This document shows, in pieces, positions 42,930-51,547 of a stretch of 64,000 nucleotides of DNA. The notes under the pieces were generated by a model. It saw only the letters and a program-made list of their open reading frames with translations. It did not search any database and was not told the origin of the DNA. The position numbers and the translations under genes are program-made. This stretch comes from Candidatus Brocadiaceae bacterium (GTDB lineage Bacteria > Planctomycetota > Brocadiia > SM23-32). Every line of letters starts with the position of its first letter. The stretch's first letter is position 1. The stretch is from assembly GCA_012728835.1 (NCBI GenBank), contig JAAYEJ010000012.1:59207-123206 (forward strand). Direction: 5' to 3'.

Positions 42930-43424
42930 ATGATTGGCCAGCAAGTGACGGATGCGCTGAACCTGCAGATGAACCGCGAGTTCTTCAACGCGCGGCTCTA
43001 CCTGGCGATGGCTGCCTACTTCGAGTCCCTCAGCCTGGAAGGCGCTGCGCACTGGATGCAGCTCCAGTCCGAAGAGGAAACCGGACACGCGATGCGGATC
43101 TACGACCATCTGCGGGAGCGTGGCGCGCGCATTCGCCTGACCGGAGTCGAGGCGCCTCCGGTGGAGTGGGAGAGCCCGCTGGCAGCCTTCGAGGCCGCCT
43201 ATGAGCACGAGTGCAAGGTCACCGGGGAGTTCGACGAGCACGTGGCCCTGGCCACGGCCGAGAAGGACAACGCGACCCTCATCTTCCTGCAGTGGTTCGT
43301 GACCGAGCAGGTGGAGGAGGAGGCGTCCGTCGACTCCGTCGTCCAGAAGCTGCGGATGGCCAAGGAGTCGCCCGGCGCTCTGTTCGCCATCGACCGGATG
43401 CTCGGTCAGCGCGGCGCCGAGTAG
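42930..43424 (+). CDS. Ferritin
   Basis: The 164-residue four-helix protein should store iron. Ferroxidase ligands are recognisable in REFFNARLYLAMAAYF (first-helix Glu), QSEEETGHAMRI (Glu and His) and the Glu/Gln residues of helices 3 and 4 (FDEHVALATAEKD, TEQVEEEASV). It matches bacterial non-haem ferritin rather than bacterioferritin. The downstream hairpin at 43464 probably ends the peroxiredoxin-ferritin transcript. Confidence 0.92.
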   Translation: MIGQQVTDALNLQMNREFFNARLYLAMAAYFESLSLEGAAHWMQLQSEEETGHAMRIYDHLRERGARIRLTGVEAPPVEWESPLAAFEAAYEHECKVTGEFDEHVALATAEKDNATLIFLQWFVTEQVEEEASVDSVVQKLRMAKESPGALFAIDRMLGQRGAE

Positions 43425-43463
43425 CCGCCGCTTCCGGATCACCCGTCTCGACACGGCCGACGC

Positions 43464-43491
43464 GGGGCCCGACCGTTCGCGGCCGGGCCCC
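43464..43491 (+). terminator. Hairpin after ferritin, UUCG loop
   Basis: GGGGCCCGACCG pairs with CGGCCGGGCCCC around TTCG, 12 positions with a single A-C mismatch. No T-run follows, so termination strength is uncertain. Confidence 0.55.
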
Positions 43492-43573
43492 CTCGGCCTT
43501 GCCGCGCCGGCGGGCGGCCTCTACAATGGGGCGGGCGCCTTGCGGGCCCACGTCCAACCAGGGAGGTCGAGCC

Positions 43574-43777
43574 GTGGAGTGCAAGAAGGCGGAGAACCTG
43601 AATCGCTGCAACTGCAGCTACCCCGGCTGCTCGCGCAAGGGTGCGTGCTGCGACTGCCTGCGCTACCACCTGGCGATGCGTGAACTTCCGGCCTGCTGCT
43701 TCCCGGCCGACGCCGAGGCGACCTACGACCGCAGCTTCGAGCATTTCGCCGGGCTGGTGAACGGCGGCGCGGTGTAG
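43574..43777 (+). CDS. Cys-rich DUF6485-family protein
   Basis: The 67-residue protein has nine cysteines arranged as CNCSYPGCSRKGACCDCLRYH and CCFP, the DUF6485 pattern. A small metal- or cluster-binding protein is likely; its role is unknown. GTG 43574 follows GGGAGG. It lies just downstream of ferritin but behind the hairpin at 43464. Confidence 0.75.
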   Translation: MECKKAENLNRCNCSYPGCSRKGACCDCLRYHLAMRELPACCFPADAEATYDRSFEHFAGLVNGGAV

Positions 43778-43787
43778 CCGTCGCTTT

Positions 43788-45161
43788 TCAGTAGTGGCCC
43801 GTGCGCGGCGGGTACTGGTTCTCGACGTCAAACGAGCGTCGGATCAGCTCGGCACGCATCTCGGCCAGGACGTCGGCATAGCCGGCGTCGCCGGCAACGT
43901 CGCGGAGTTCATGGCGGTCGGTCCGCAGGTCGTAGAGCCGCTCCCCCGCGTGGCTGCCCACGCAGTACTTGAAGTCGGCCGTGCGCACGGTCTTCCACGA
44001 ATCGCGGAACGGCACGCGATGCTCGATGTAGGCCGAGCGGCGCGGCTCGTAGTCCTCTCCCTCCAGCAGCGGCCGGAACGAGCGGCCCTGTGCAAACGGC
44101 GGCACCTGAACCGCGCAGCACTCCAGGATCGTGGGCAGCAGGTCCACGGCCTCGATGAGGTGACGGTGCGTGGCGCCCTCCGGCAGGTGTCCGGGCCAGG
44201 AGACGATCAGCGGCACGTGCGCGCAACTGTCCAGGCCCGGCGCGCCCTTGCCGACCGTGCCGTGATCGCCCAGGTGGTCGCCGTGGTCCGAGGTGAAGAT
44301 CACCAGGGTATCCTCGCGCAGGCCGGCCTCGTCCAGGGCGGTCAGGATGCGGCCGGCCTGGTCGTCCACGTGGCTGACCAGCGCGTAGTAGTGAGCGCGG
44401 ATGCGGAGCCATTCGGCTTCGGACAGGTCGAAGCGGTCCTCGCCCGGGTTCATGGCCGGCGCGGGCAGTTCGGCGGGATCGTACATCTCAACGAAGCGCG
44501 CGGGCGGGTTCAGCGGGCAGTGGGGCGCGAAGAAGCCGGCGATGGCGAAGAACGCCTCGTCCCGATGCCGCCGGACGAAGTCGGCCGTCTCCTCGGCCGT
44601 GAAGGCCGAGTGCGTCATGTCCTCCGGGCCCTCGAAGACGTAGGGCACGACGGGGCTGCGCACCTTCTCGACCGGCCTGCCGGTCCACGCCGGCGGCGTG
44701 CCGCAGCGGCAGTTCTCCACCTGGTCCGGGTCGCGCCGGCGCACCCACTGGACGTAGGCGTCTTCGTAACAGCCCGGTTCGTCGGACAGGATGAGCGTGT
44801 CGAGCCCGTACGTGGGGTGCGGTGTGCGGTGATCGCGGTTGGAGTGGTTCCGGAAGTGCAGCTTCCCGAAGTTGGCGGCACGGTAGCCGTACGGCCTCAG
44901 GATGTCCCAGACCGTGGGAATGCCGGGCGGCATCTCGATGCCGTTGCACGTGCAGCCGACCGTGGACGGGTAGCGTCCGCTGAGCATGCTCTGGCGGCTG
45001 GGCATGGAGACGGGCGCGTTGCAGAAGGCGTTCTCGAACAGCACGCCGCGGCCGGCCAGGGCGTCGAGGTTCGGAGTCCGCATGTGGGGGTAGCCGGCGG
45101 CGGCGATCGTGTCCCACCGCTGCTGGTCCGTGTAGAGGAGCAGAACGTTCGGACGTCGCAT
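43788..45161 (-). CDS. Sulfatase (Ser-type formylglycine)
   Basis: The 457-residue protein belongs to the alkaline phosphatase/sulfatase superfamily. N-terminal metal ligands are in NVLLLYTDQQRWDT. The modification motif is S52-M-P-S-R, so formylglycine would come from Ser via an anSME-type radical-SAM enzyme. Later ligands are in FTSDHGDHLGDHG. No signal peptide is visible, so it may be cytoplasmic, acting on imported sulfated sugars, or exported by another route. The substrate is unknown. Confidence 0.9.
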   Translation of the reverse strand: MRRPNVLLLYTDQQRWDTIAAAGYPHMRTPNLDALAGRGVLFENAFCNAPVSMPSRQSMLSGRYPSTVGCTCNGIEMPPGIPTVWDILRPYGYRAANFGKLHFRNHSNRDHRTPHPTYGLDTLILSDEPGCYEDAYVQWVRRRDPDQVENCRCGTPPAWTGRPVEKVRSPVVPYVFEGPEDMTHSAFTAEETADFVRRHRDEAFFAIAGFFAPHCPLNPPARFVEMYDPAELPAPAMNPGEDRFDLSEAEWLRIRAHYYALVSHVDDQAGRILTALDEAGLREDTLVIFTSDHGDHLGDHGTVGKGAPGLDSCAHVPLIVSWPGHLPEGATHRHLIEAVDLLPTILECCAVQVPPFAQGRSFRPLLEGEDYEPRRSAYIEHRVPFRDSWKTVRTADFKYCVGSHAGERLYDLRTDRHELRDVAGDAGYADVLAEMRAELIRRSFDVENQYPPRTGHY

Positions 45162-45231
45162 GGCTCGTCTCCGGTGTGCTGTGAGGTGCCGCCTCGCAGC
45201 CTGCGTACAATAGCGTGCCGGCCGCCTTCCC

Positions 45232-46866
45232 TCAAGAGGCGGGGGGCATCTCGGGGCTTTCGTCCCCCGTCCGTCCGCTCGATGTCGTCGTGCCCCCGGA
45301 GGACGGCGGGGCCGGTGCGGCGGCGTCCGGGGCTCGCGGGAGCGCCTCCCGGTGCAGGCGCAGGACCTCCAGGCGGCCGAAGCGTGCCACGGGCTCGAAC
45401 ACGTCCGGCCGGGCCCGCATCAGGTGCGGCAGGTGCTCCCACCCGGCATCCTTGTCCGGATCCCGGACGACCAGTGTGACGTCCGTGCGACCAAGGAACC
45501 CGAGGGGGTCTCGTTCCCAGCCCGGACCAGCCCGCCGGGTCCGCACTCTCGAGAAGTAATGGACCGTCTCATGCTCGCGGGCGAAGACGACGTCCCGGGC
45601 CGTCGCGTTGTCCCTCAGCCAGGCGGTCAGGGCGAAGTAGTCGGGGAGCCGCCCGTCCTCGATCCGCTCGTAGAACCCGGGCGCGCGTGCTTCATAGACG
45701 AGCTTGCTGATGCGGGTGAGGTTCGTTCCCACCGCGAGGGCCAGCAGCACGTGCCCGACGACGGCCGCACGCCGGGGCGACAAAGCGGGCCGGTGGTGCT
45801 GCACAACGGCGGCCGCACTGTGCATGCCGAGCACCAGCCAGTAGATCAGGACGGGCAGCGCCGGCAGCAGGAAGCGCCGCCCGGGCGCCGCCAGGCAGAT
45901 CGTCGCCAGGTAGACGACGCCGTAGGTGCAGGCCAGACGTTCGCCGCGCCGCAGGGCCGTTGCCAGCCCCATCGCCATCGCGACCGCCATCAGAAGCCCC
46001 AGGCTCCATCCGACATCGAGCCCCAGGACGGCGTCGGGCAGAGCGTCGACGATCCGCGGGGCCCGCACGGCCATCCCCAGGACGGTCTCGCGGAGCGTGT
46101 GGCGCTCGATGAACACGTCGAAGTAAGTGAAGCTGTTCGGTTCGCGGACCATGGCAGTGCGGACGTTCCAGGCGAACCCCGCCGCGAGGACCGGGACCAG
46201 GATCATCAGGGTGCGGCCGGCGGCGAGACGGCCGCGTCGGACGCCCGGGGTCAGCCAGACCGCCGACACCAGCGCGATCGGCAGCACCGGCCCCACGGGC
46301 CGGATGAAGCAGGCGGCGGCGGCCGTCACGGAGGCCGCCGCACACCACAGCCAGGCGGTGCGTCCCGGACTGCGCAGCATGATCGTCCCGCAAAGCAGCG
46401 TGATCAGGGCGAAGACGGTGAACGGTACGTCGGACATGATGTGCGACGAGTAGTAGTAGAGCGTGCGCGAGAATCCGAAGAGCAGCGTGCACACGGCGGC
46501 CTGCCGGGCGTTCAGCGGCAGCTCCCGGTAGAGCGCCCAGGCGGCGGCGACGGCGCCGAGTCCGAGCAGCGACAGCAGGGCATTCATCGCCAGGAAGCTC
46601 TGGCCGGCGGCCATGTAGACCGGCGCCAGCATGGCGGGGAACCCGGGCCAGACCAGTGTATGCGGACGACCGTTGAAGCGGTAGGTCCCGTCCTCGGCCA
46701 GCGAGCGGGCCAGTGCCATGTAGCGGGCGCTGTCGCGCTGGAAGCGCCAGTGGCCGTTGAGGCCGGCGGCGTACAGCAGGCCCAGCACGCCCAGGAGGAG
46801 GACGATCCTGCGCCGGCCGGCGGAGGGGTGGGTCGGGCCGCTCGTCGGTACGCTGGCTTCCGGCAT
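45232..46866 (-). CDS. GT39-like polytopic glycosyltransferase
   Basis: The 544-residue protein has about 11 membrane helices. After the first helix comes WRFQRDSARYMALARSLAEDGTYRFNG, the loop with the acidic residue typical of GT-C enzymes (ArnT/PMT-like). HTLVWPGFPAMLAPVY follows. A soluble C-terminal part (about 425-510) ends in a Pro/Ala/Ser tail. It should use a polyprenyl-phosphate sugar donor on the outer face of the membrane. The acceptor is unknown. ATG 46866 is chosen over the upstream Met because the latter lies in arginine-rich shadow sequence. Confidence 0.65.
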   Translation of the reverse strand: MPEASVPTSGPTHPSAGRRRIVLLLGVLGLLYAAGLNGHWRFQRDSARYMALARSLAEDGTYRFNGRPHTLVWPGFPAMLAPVYMAAGQSFLAMNALLSLLGLGAVAAAWALYRELPLNARQAAVCTLLFGFSRTLYYYSSHIMSDVPFTVFALITLLCGTIMLRSPGRTAWLWCAAASVTAAAACFIRPVGPVLPIALVSAVWLTPGVRRGRLAAGRTLMILVPVLAAGFAWNVRTAMVREPNSFTYFDVFIERHTLRETVLGMAVRAPRIVDALPDAVLGLDVGWSLGLLMAVAMAMGLATALRRGERLACTYGVVYLATICLAAPGRRFLLPALPVLIYWLVLGMHSAAAVVQHHRPALSPRRAAVVGHVLLALAVGTNLTRISKLVYEARAPGFYERIEDGRLPDYFALTAWLRDNATARDVVFAREHETVHYFSRVRTRRAGPGWERDPLGFLGRTDVTLVVRDPDKDAGWEHLPHLMRARPDVFEPVARFGRLEVLRLHREALPRAPDAAAPAPPSSGGTTTSSGRTGDESPEMPPAS

Positions 46867-46977
46867 GGAGGCTCTCTGTTTGAGGTTGGCAAACCGGCCC
46901 CCTCTTATAGGCGGACGCCGCCGCCGCGTCAACCGTTCGCGTCGTTGACGGCGCGCGAGACGGTCTGCGAAATGAAC

Positions 46978-47006
46978 TTCACACCTTCCCTCGCCTTGTG
47001 TATAAT
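46978..47006 (+). promoter_or_regulatory. Promoter of the pseudokinase gene
   Basis: -35 TTCACA (46978-46983), a 17-base spacer and a perfect -10 TATAAT (47001-47006), 73 bases upstream of ATG 47079. Confidence 0.65.
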
Positions 47007-47078
47007 ACGGCCCTGCGCCGGCGGTGCCGGTACGGAGGCGCGCCCCTGGCGCGGGGTCTTCGGTGCGTCCACGACCTG

Positions 47079-47981
47079 ATGCGGAGATGGGCTTTGGGCG
47101 AATCCACGCCAGACAACTCGGGGCCCTGGCGGCCCGACCTGCTGTTGGGCAGTCGCTTCCGGCTGGGCAGGTGTGTCCGGCATTCCGGCACGTGTGATCT
47201 GTGGCAGGCGCAGGACGTGTTCCGGCAGACGCCGCAGCTCCTGCTGCGTCCGAGCCTGGCGGCGATGAAGCGCGGCAACTGGCTCACGTGGTTCGAGGAG
47301 TTCTGTGCGCAGACCTTCAGCGTCCCTCCGCACAGGAACCTCCTGGTGGCCGAGCGGATGACCGGCGACGGCGATCTGCCGTTCATGGTGATGGAGGGCG
47401 CCGTCGGCCGGTGCTGGGACCACATGATCGAGGACGGCAGCATCACCACCCTGCCGGCGATGCTCGGCATTGCGATCCAGACGGCCGCCGGGCTGGCGTG
47501 GCTGCACGGGCAAGACCGCCTGCACTACAACTTCAAGCCCGCCAGCGTGCTGATCTGCGAGTCCGGGCTCGTGAAGGTATGGAAGTTCGGCGAGCGCAGT
47601 GCCATGACCAAGGCCTATGCCGCCCCCGAGCAGATGGCGGGCAGGCAGTTGACCGAGGCGTGCGACGTCTGGTGCTGGGCAACCAGCGTGCTGCACATGT
47701 TCATGGGGAAGGTCGCATGGCGTTCGGGGCCCATGGCGCCGGCCGCCCTGCAGCGTTACCGGAGCGACGGCCCCGCACGGTCCGGCATCGCTCTGATGCC
47801 GGGGACACTGATGGAAACGTTGGAGATGTGTCTGGTCGAGGACCCCCTCGAGCGCAGCATCCGCATGGAAGAGGTCCGGGAGATGGCCGAGGGTGTGTAT
47901 GAACTCGCCATCGGGCGCGGCTACACTCCGCCGCCCCCTCCGCAGAAGAACGCCGCATCCGGCACCGGAGACCGGGGGTGA
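47079..47981 (+). CDS. Protein pseudokinase
   Basis: The 300-residue protein has the layout of a bacterial Ser/Thr kinase domain, but its key residues are replaced. The catalytic loop reads H149-Y-N-F-K-P-A-S (HRDxKPxN expected), DFG reads K169-F-G and no clear VAIK lysine is seen. The APE motif (A182-P-E) and the helical C-lobe remain. It probably binds a partner or ligand rather than transferring phosphate. There is no membrane segment. The start ATG 47079 is plausible, though its ribosome site is weak. A PP2C phosphatase follows after 53 bases. Confidence 0.75.
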   Translation: MRRWALGESTPDNSGPWRPDLLLGSRFRLGRCVRHSGTCDLWQAQDVFRQTPQLLLRPSLAAMKRGNWLTWFEEFCAQTFSVPPHRNLLVAERMTGDGDLPFMVMEGAVGRCWDHMIEDGSITTLPAMLGIAIQTAAGLAWLHGQDRLHYNFKPASVLICESGLVKVWKFGERSAMTKAYAAPEQMAGRQLTEACDVWCWATSVLHMFMGKVAWRSGPMAPAALQRYRSDGPARSGIALMPGTLMETLEMCLVEDPLERSIRMEEVREMAEGVYELAIGRGYTPPPPPQKNAASGTGDRG

Positions 47982-48034
47982 GGCGCCCGGGGCGCGCCTG
48001 AGGCCTGCCGCAGTGCACAGGGGAATATCTCGCT

Positions 48035-48811
48035 TTGGCGCCTGACAGAGACAGCGGCCGCAGCCGCGGCGCACGGCTCGACGCGTGCTGGGTCAGCGAC
48101 CGCGGCTGGACGCGGGAGAACAACGAGGACGCGTTCCTCGTGCGGCCCGAGGACGGTCTTCTGATCGTCTCGGACGGGATGGGCGGCGAGCAGGCCGGCG
48201 AGGTGGCCGCCGCGCGCGTCGTCGAATGGCTGCCCCAACTGCTGGCCGAGCGCGTTCCCCCGGGCGAGAGGCCCGACGGCGACGTGCACGCCGAGATGCG
48301 CGAGGCCGTCGTCGTCCTGAGCCGTCGCGTCTTCGAAGCGGCCGCCGCGCTCAACGGCGTGCGCCGGATGGGTGCCACCGTCACGGCCGCCCTGCTCCGC
48401 GACGGCCATGCGCACGTCGTGCACATGGGGGACAGCCGGGCCTACCTGTTCCGCAACGGCGAACTGATGCGTCTGACCCGCGATCACTCCCTGGTGGGCA
48501 TGCTCGTGGAAAGCGAGGTGCTGACGCCCAGCCAGGCGGCCCGCCACCCCATGCGCGGCCGCCTGGAGCGCTACGTGGGCATGCGGGAGACCGCCAAGCC
48601 CGACGTCACCTCGGTCGTCCTGAGGGAGGGCGACGAACTGCTGCTCTGCACCGACGGCCTGACCGACGTTCTCTCCGACGAACGCATCCGGGGCATACTG
48701 CGCCGGGCCGGCGACGTGGCCACGGCCTGCTGGGGCCTGATGGACGACGCGGAGGGCGCCGGGCGGCGCGACAACGTGACGATCGTCATGGCCCGCTGGC
48801 GGCCCGCCTGA
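48035..48811 (+). CDS. PP2C-type Ser/Thr protein phosphatase
   Basis: The 258-residue PPM phosphatase has all metal-site motifs: TRENNEDAFLV, IVSDGMGGEQAGE, VHMGDSRAYLF, TRDHSLVG, LCTDGLTDVL and GRRDNVTIV. It should dephosphorylate Ser/Thr residues with two Mn or Mg ions. Start is TTG 48035. Its neighbour is a pseudokinase, so the usual kinase/phosphatase pair here has only one active enzyme. Confidence 0.9.
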   Translation: MAPDRDSGRSRGARLDACWVSDRGWTRENNEDAFLVRPEDGLLIVSDGMGGEQAGEVAAARVVEWLPQLLAERVPPGERPDGDVHAEMREAVVVLSRRVFEAAAALNGVRRMGATVTAALLRDGHAHVVHMGDSRAYLFRNGELMRLTRDHSLVGMLVESEVLTPSQAARHPMRGRLERYVGMRETAKPDVTSVVLREGDELLLCTDGLTDVLSDERIRGILRRAGDVATACWGLMDDAEGAGRRDNVTIVMARWRPA

Positions 48812-48820
48812 CGGCGGCCG

Positions 48821-50020
48821 TCAGCCGACGACCTGCCGGAAGACCCTCAGGTAGTTCTCTCCCCAGAACTTCCGGATGTCGGCCTCCGAGTAGCCCCGCT
48901 GCATGAGGCCCTCGGTGATCTTCGGCAGTTCGGCCGGGCTCAGGAGCATGTTCAGGTAGCCGTCCGAGCCCCAGCCGACGTAGTCCGGGCCGACCAGGTC
49001 GACCGCGTGGTCCACGTGATCGAGCCAGCGCTGGAAGCGCGGGTCGCTGACGTTCCAGCCCGTGCCGTCTCCGTACTGGCGGCCCGGGCCCACGAAGAGG
49101 GTCATCAGCCCCATCAGGCCCCCCCGGGCGGCCAGCGCCTCGATCTGCTCGTCGGTCAGGTTGCGGGGGTGGCCGCAGATGGCCCGGCAGTTCGAATGCG
49201 AGCAGATCACGGGCGCCGTGGAGACCTCCAGGACGTCCCAGAAGCCCTCGTCGCTCGTGTGCGACAGGTCGATGACCATGCCCAGTCGGTTCATCTCGCG
49301 CACCACCGCCTCTCCGAAGGGCGTGAGGCCGCCTTTTGCGCGCGCCTGCACCCAACTGTCCACGCAGAGGTTGCGGCTGAAGCGGGCCATGAGCATCTGC
49401 CGGTAGCCGAGCCGGTAGAGGATCCCGAGCATCTCCAGCGAATCGCCGATCATCTGCACGCAGTTGGCGTCCAGCAGCAGGCCCACCTTGCCCTCGGCGT
49501 GCGCGCGGACGATGTCCTCCGCCCGTTCGATCAGAACGAGGTCGTCGATCGCCTCGACCTCGCGCACGGCGATCTCATACAGGATCAGCGCGTTGAGCAG
49601 GCCGGGGCGGTTCGGAAACTGCAGCGTGTAGTGGTCGTAGGCGTCCGGCGGGTAGGCGAACCGGGCCCAGTCCTCCGGCCACTCGCCCTCGCGGTCGAAC
49701 TCCCGGGCAAGGTCCACGGAGAGCTGGTACTCGCCCGAACGCTCGAACATGCCCGCTGAGGCGGAGCCGTCCAGCATGCTCTGGCCGAAGACGTTCAGCC
49801 CGCCCTCCCTGACCGCCGCCAGGTCGAAACGGCGGTAGCCGGCGGCGCCCGCGCTCCCGCCCATCCGGGCGAACCAGCCGGGCCGGTTCGCCAGGCCCCC
49901 CTTGCGGAGCGACTTGAGGATCGACTCGTGCAGGAAGCTGGTCGTGTAGATGTCCACAACCAGGGCGTTCTGCGTCAGGGCGATCGCCTCGTCCCGAACC
50001 TCCGACAGCGCGTCTGCCAT
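48821..50020 (-). CDS. M19 membrane-dipeptidase-like protein
   Basis: The 399-residue protein matches the renal-dipeptidase family across its second half: MVIDLSHTSDEGFWDVLEVS, PVICSHSNCRAICGHPRNLTDEQ, GPDYVGWGSDGY and ENYLRVFRQV. The two His ligands DLSHTS and CSHSN are kept. The N-terminal HxD ligand pair (usually DGHND) reads D23-I-Y-T-T, and the bridging Glu segment reads LLDANC. A normal binuclear zinc site therefore cannot form. It may bind rather than cleave, or use another metal arrangement. No signal peptide is seen. Confidence 0.75.
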   Translation of the reverse strand: MADALSEVRDEAIALTQNALVVDIYTTSFLHESILKSLRKGGLANRPGWFARMGGSAGAAGYRRFDLAAVREGGLNVFGQSMLDGSASAGMFERSGEYQLSVDLAREFDREGEWPEDWARFAYPPDAYDHYTLQFPNRPGLLNALILYEIAVREVEAIDDLVLIERAEDIVRAHAEGKVGLLLDANCVQMIGDSLEMLGILYRLGYRQMLMARFSRNLCVDSWVQARAKGGLTPFGEAVVREMNRLGMVIDLSHTSDEGFWDVLEVSTAPVICSHSNCRAICGHPRNLTDEQIEALAARGGLMGLMTLFVGPGRQYGDGTGWNVSDPRFQRWLDHVDHAVDLVGPDYVGWGSDGYLNMLLSPAELPKITEGLMQRGYSEADIRKFWGENYLRVFRQVVG

Positions 50021-50123
50021 GATGGGCCTCCACGGGCTTTGCACAGGGGGCTCGATGTCGCCTCAGCGAATGCCGTTGCCTCATTTCCATTCTACAGCCC
50101 GGACGCAGCAAAAACAGTGCCGA

Positions 50124-50561
50124 TTACGCCGGCGGTGCCGGCCGTTCGCCCGGCCCCGGGCCGGCCGCACCGCCGGCCTGTGTGGCGGGCGGCGCCGTCT
50201 TGAGGCCGACCACGTGGATCGTCACGCAGAGGCCGATCACCGCCAGAAGCAGGCGGAGCCAGAGTGCCCCGACGACGACCATCGAGTAGCCGAGCGTCAG
50301 CCAGAGCAGCGTCACCACCACCATCTTGGCCCGTCGGGTGACGGCGCGGTGTTCCCTGTAGTTCCGGATGTAGCTGCCGAACCACCGGTGGCGTATGAGC
50401 CACCGGTAGAGCCGGTCCGAGCTGCGCACGAAGCACGCCGCGGCCAGCAGGAGGAAGGGCGTCGTCGGCAGCACGGGCAGAACGACGCCGACGGCGCCCA
50501 GCGCCACGGCGGTGCAGCCGGCGGCGACCAGAAGCCACTTGCGTGCTCCGGAGGCAGGCAT
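50124..50561 (-). CDS. DUF454 (YbaN-like) membrane protein
   Basis: The 145-residue protein has the family motif GVVLPVLPTTPFLLLAAACFVRSSDRLYRWL and then WFGSYIRNYREHRAVTRRAK. It has three to four membrane helices, an Ala/Pro/Gly tail and no known function. It lies 41 bases downstream of the LysE gene on the same strand. Confidence 0.78.
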   Translation of the reverse strand: MPASGARKWLLVAAGCTAVALGAVGVVLPVLPTTPFLLLAAACFVRSSDRLYRWLIRHRWFGSYIRNYREHRAVTRRAKMVVVTLLWLTLGYSMVVVGALWLRLLLAVIGLCVTIHVVGLKTAPPATQAGGAAGPGPGERPAPPA

Positions 50562-50602
50562 CTTGGGGGGGTTCCTTCCTGTGCGGGTATCTGCGGGCCG
50601 GC

Positions 50603-51265
50603 TCACGTGCCGCCCAGGAAGCCGTACCCGCGCACGGCGAAGAAGACGCCGAAGGCCGCCATGAGCAGCCCGCACGCACCGACCAGCCGGCGGTAACCGC
50701 GGTCCGACAGCAGCCGTCGGCCGCGGTGCATGCTCTCCGAGACGGCGCTGTACCAGACCAGGTCGGCCAGGACGTGGCCCGTGTAGAACACGGCATAGCC
50801 GGCCGGGCCGGCCGGGGCGGCCTGGGCCAGGAAGCTCAGCCCCACGGTGGCCCACCAGAGCGGGAAGTAGGGGTTCGAGAGGGACGTGAGCGCGCCGGCA
50901 GCCGCGATCCGGCCCAGCTCGATGCGGCCGCCGTCCGGGTCGTCGTCCGCGTTCGACGGCAGGGACGCCCGCCGGGCCGTCCACGCCATGCTCACCCCCA
51001 TGGCCAGCAGCGTCGTGCCGCCGGCCAGGCCGACGACTGCCACGAACAGGTCCGCCTTCAGGAGGCCGCCCAGGCCCAGCACGACCCCGACCACCAGGGG
51101 GAGTTCGACGATCATGTGGCCGAGGGTCACGGCCGGACCGACCCACCGGCCCCGGCGGGCGCTCCAGCGCACGGTCGCAAACAGCACGGGGCCGGGGGCG
51201 ACGGCGCCGGTGAATCCCGTGCCGAAGGCCAGCGCGAAGAGTGCGGGCAGAGCCACGATGTACAC
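50603..51265 (-). CDS. LysE-family amino acid exporter
   Basis: The 220-residue protein has about six membrane helices. The LysE/RhtB signature APGPVLFATVRWSARRGRWVGPAVTLGHMIVELPLV appears near the N-terminus and LTSLSNPYFPLWW in the middle. It should export an amino acid or similar small molecule. A charged loop (DDDPDGGR) separates the halves. Confidence 0.8.
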   Translation of the reverse strand: MYIVALPALFALAFGTGFTGAVAPGPVLFATVRWSARRGRWVGPAVTLGHMIVELPLVVGVVLGLGGLLKADLFVAVVGLAGGTTLLAMGVSMAWTARRASLPSNADDDPDGGRIELGRIAAAGALTSLSNPYFPLWWATVGLSFLAQAAPAGPAGYAVFYTGHVLADLVWYSAVSESMHRGRRLLSDRGYRRLVGACGLLMAAFGVFFAVRGYGFLGGT

Positions 51266-51547
51266 CTCCGACTCAAGGGGGACGGCCGACTGCCGGGCCC
51301 ATTCTACGGCACGTAGGGCCGGCGTGCGACGACACGACGGCCGGGGCGGCCGCAGGGGGGGCTTTCCCTTTGACAGTCCGAATGGGCGCTTCTATAATGA
51401 CTTGCGTCTGCCCGTCACGCTCCGCAGACGGCGGGGAAGGCAGGAACCGGCGCATCCCCCGGCCGCCTCCTCGCACCGGGCGGCACCGCATCCGCGGCGT
51501 CCGGTGCGTGCAGGCGCCATTCTCGCGAGACCGAGTCACGACTGCAA

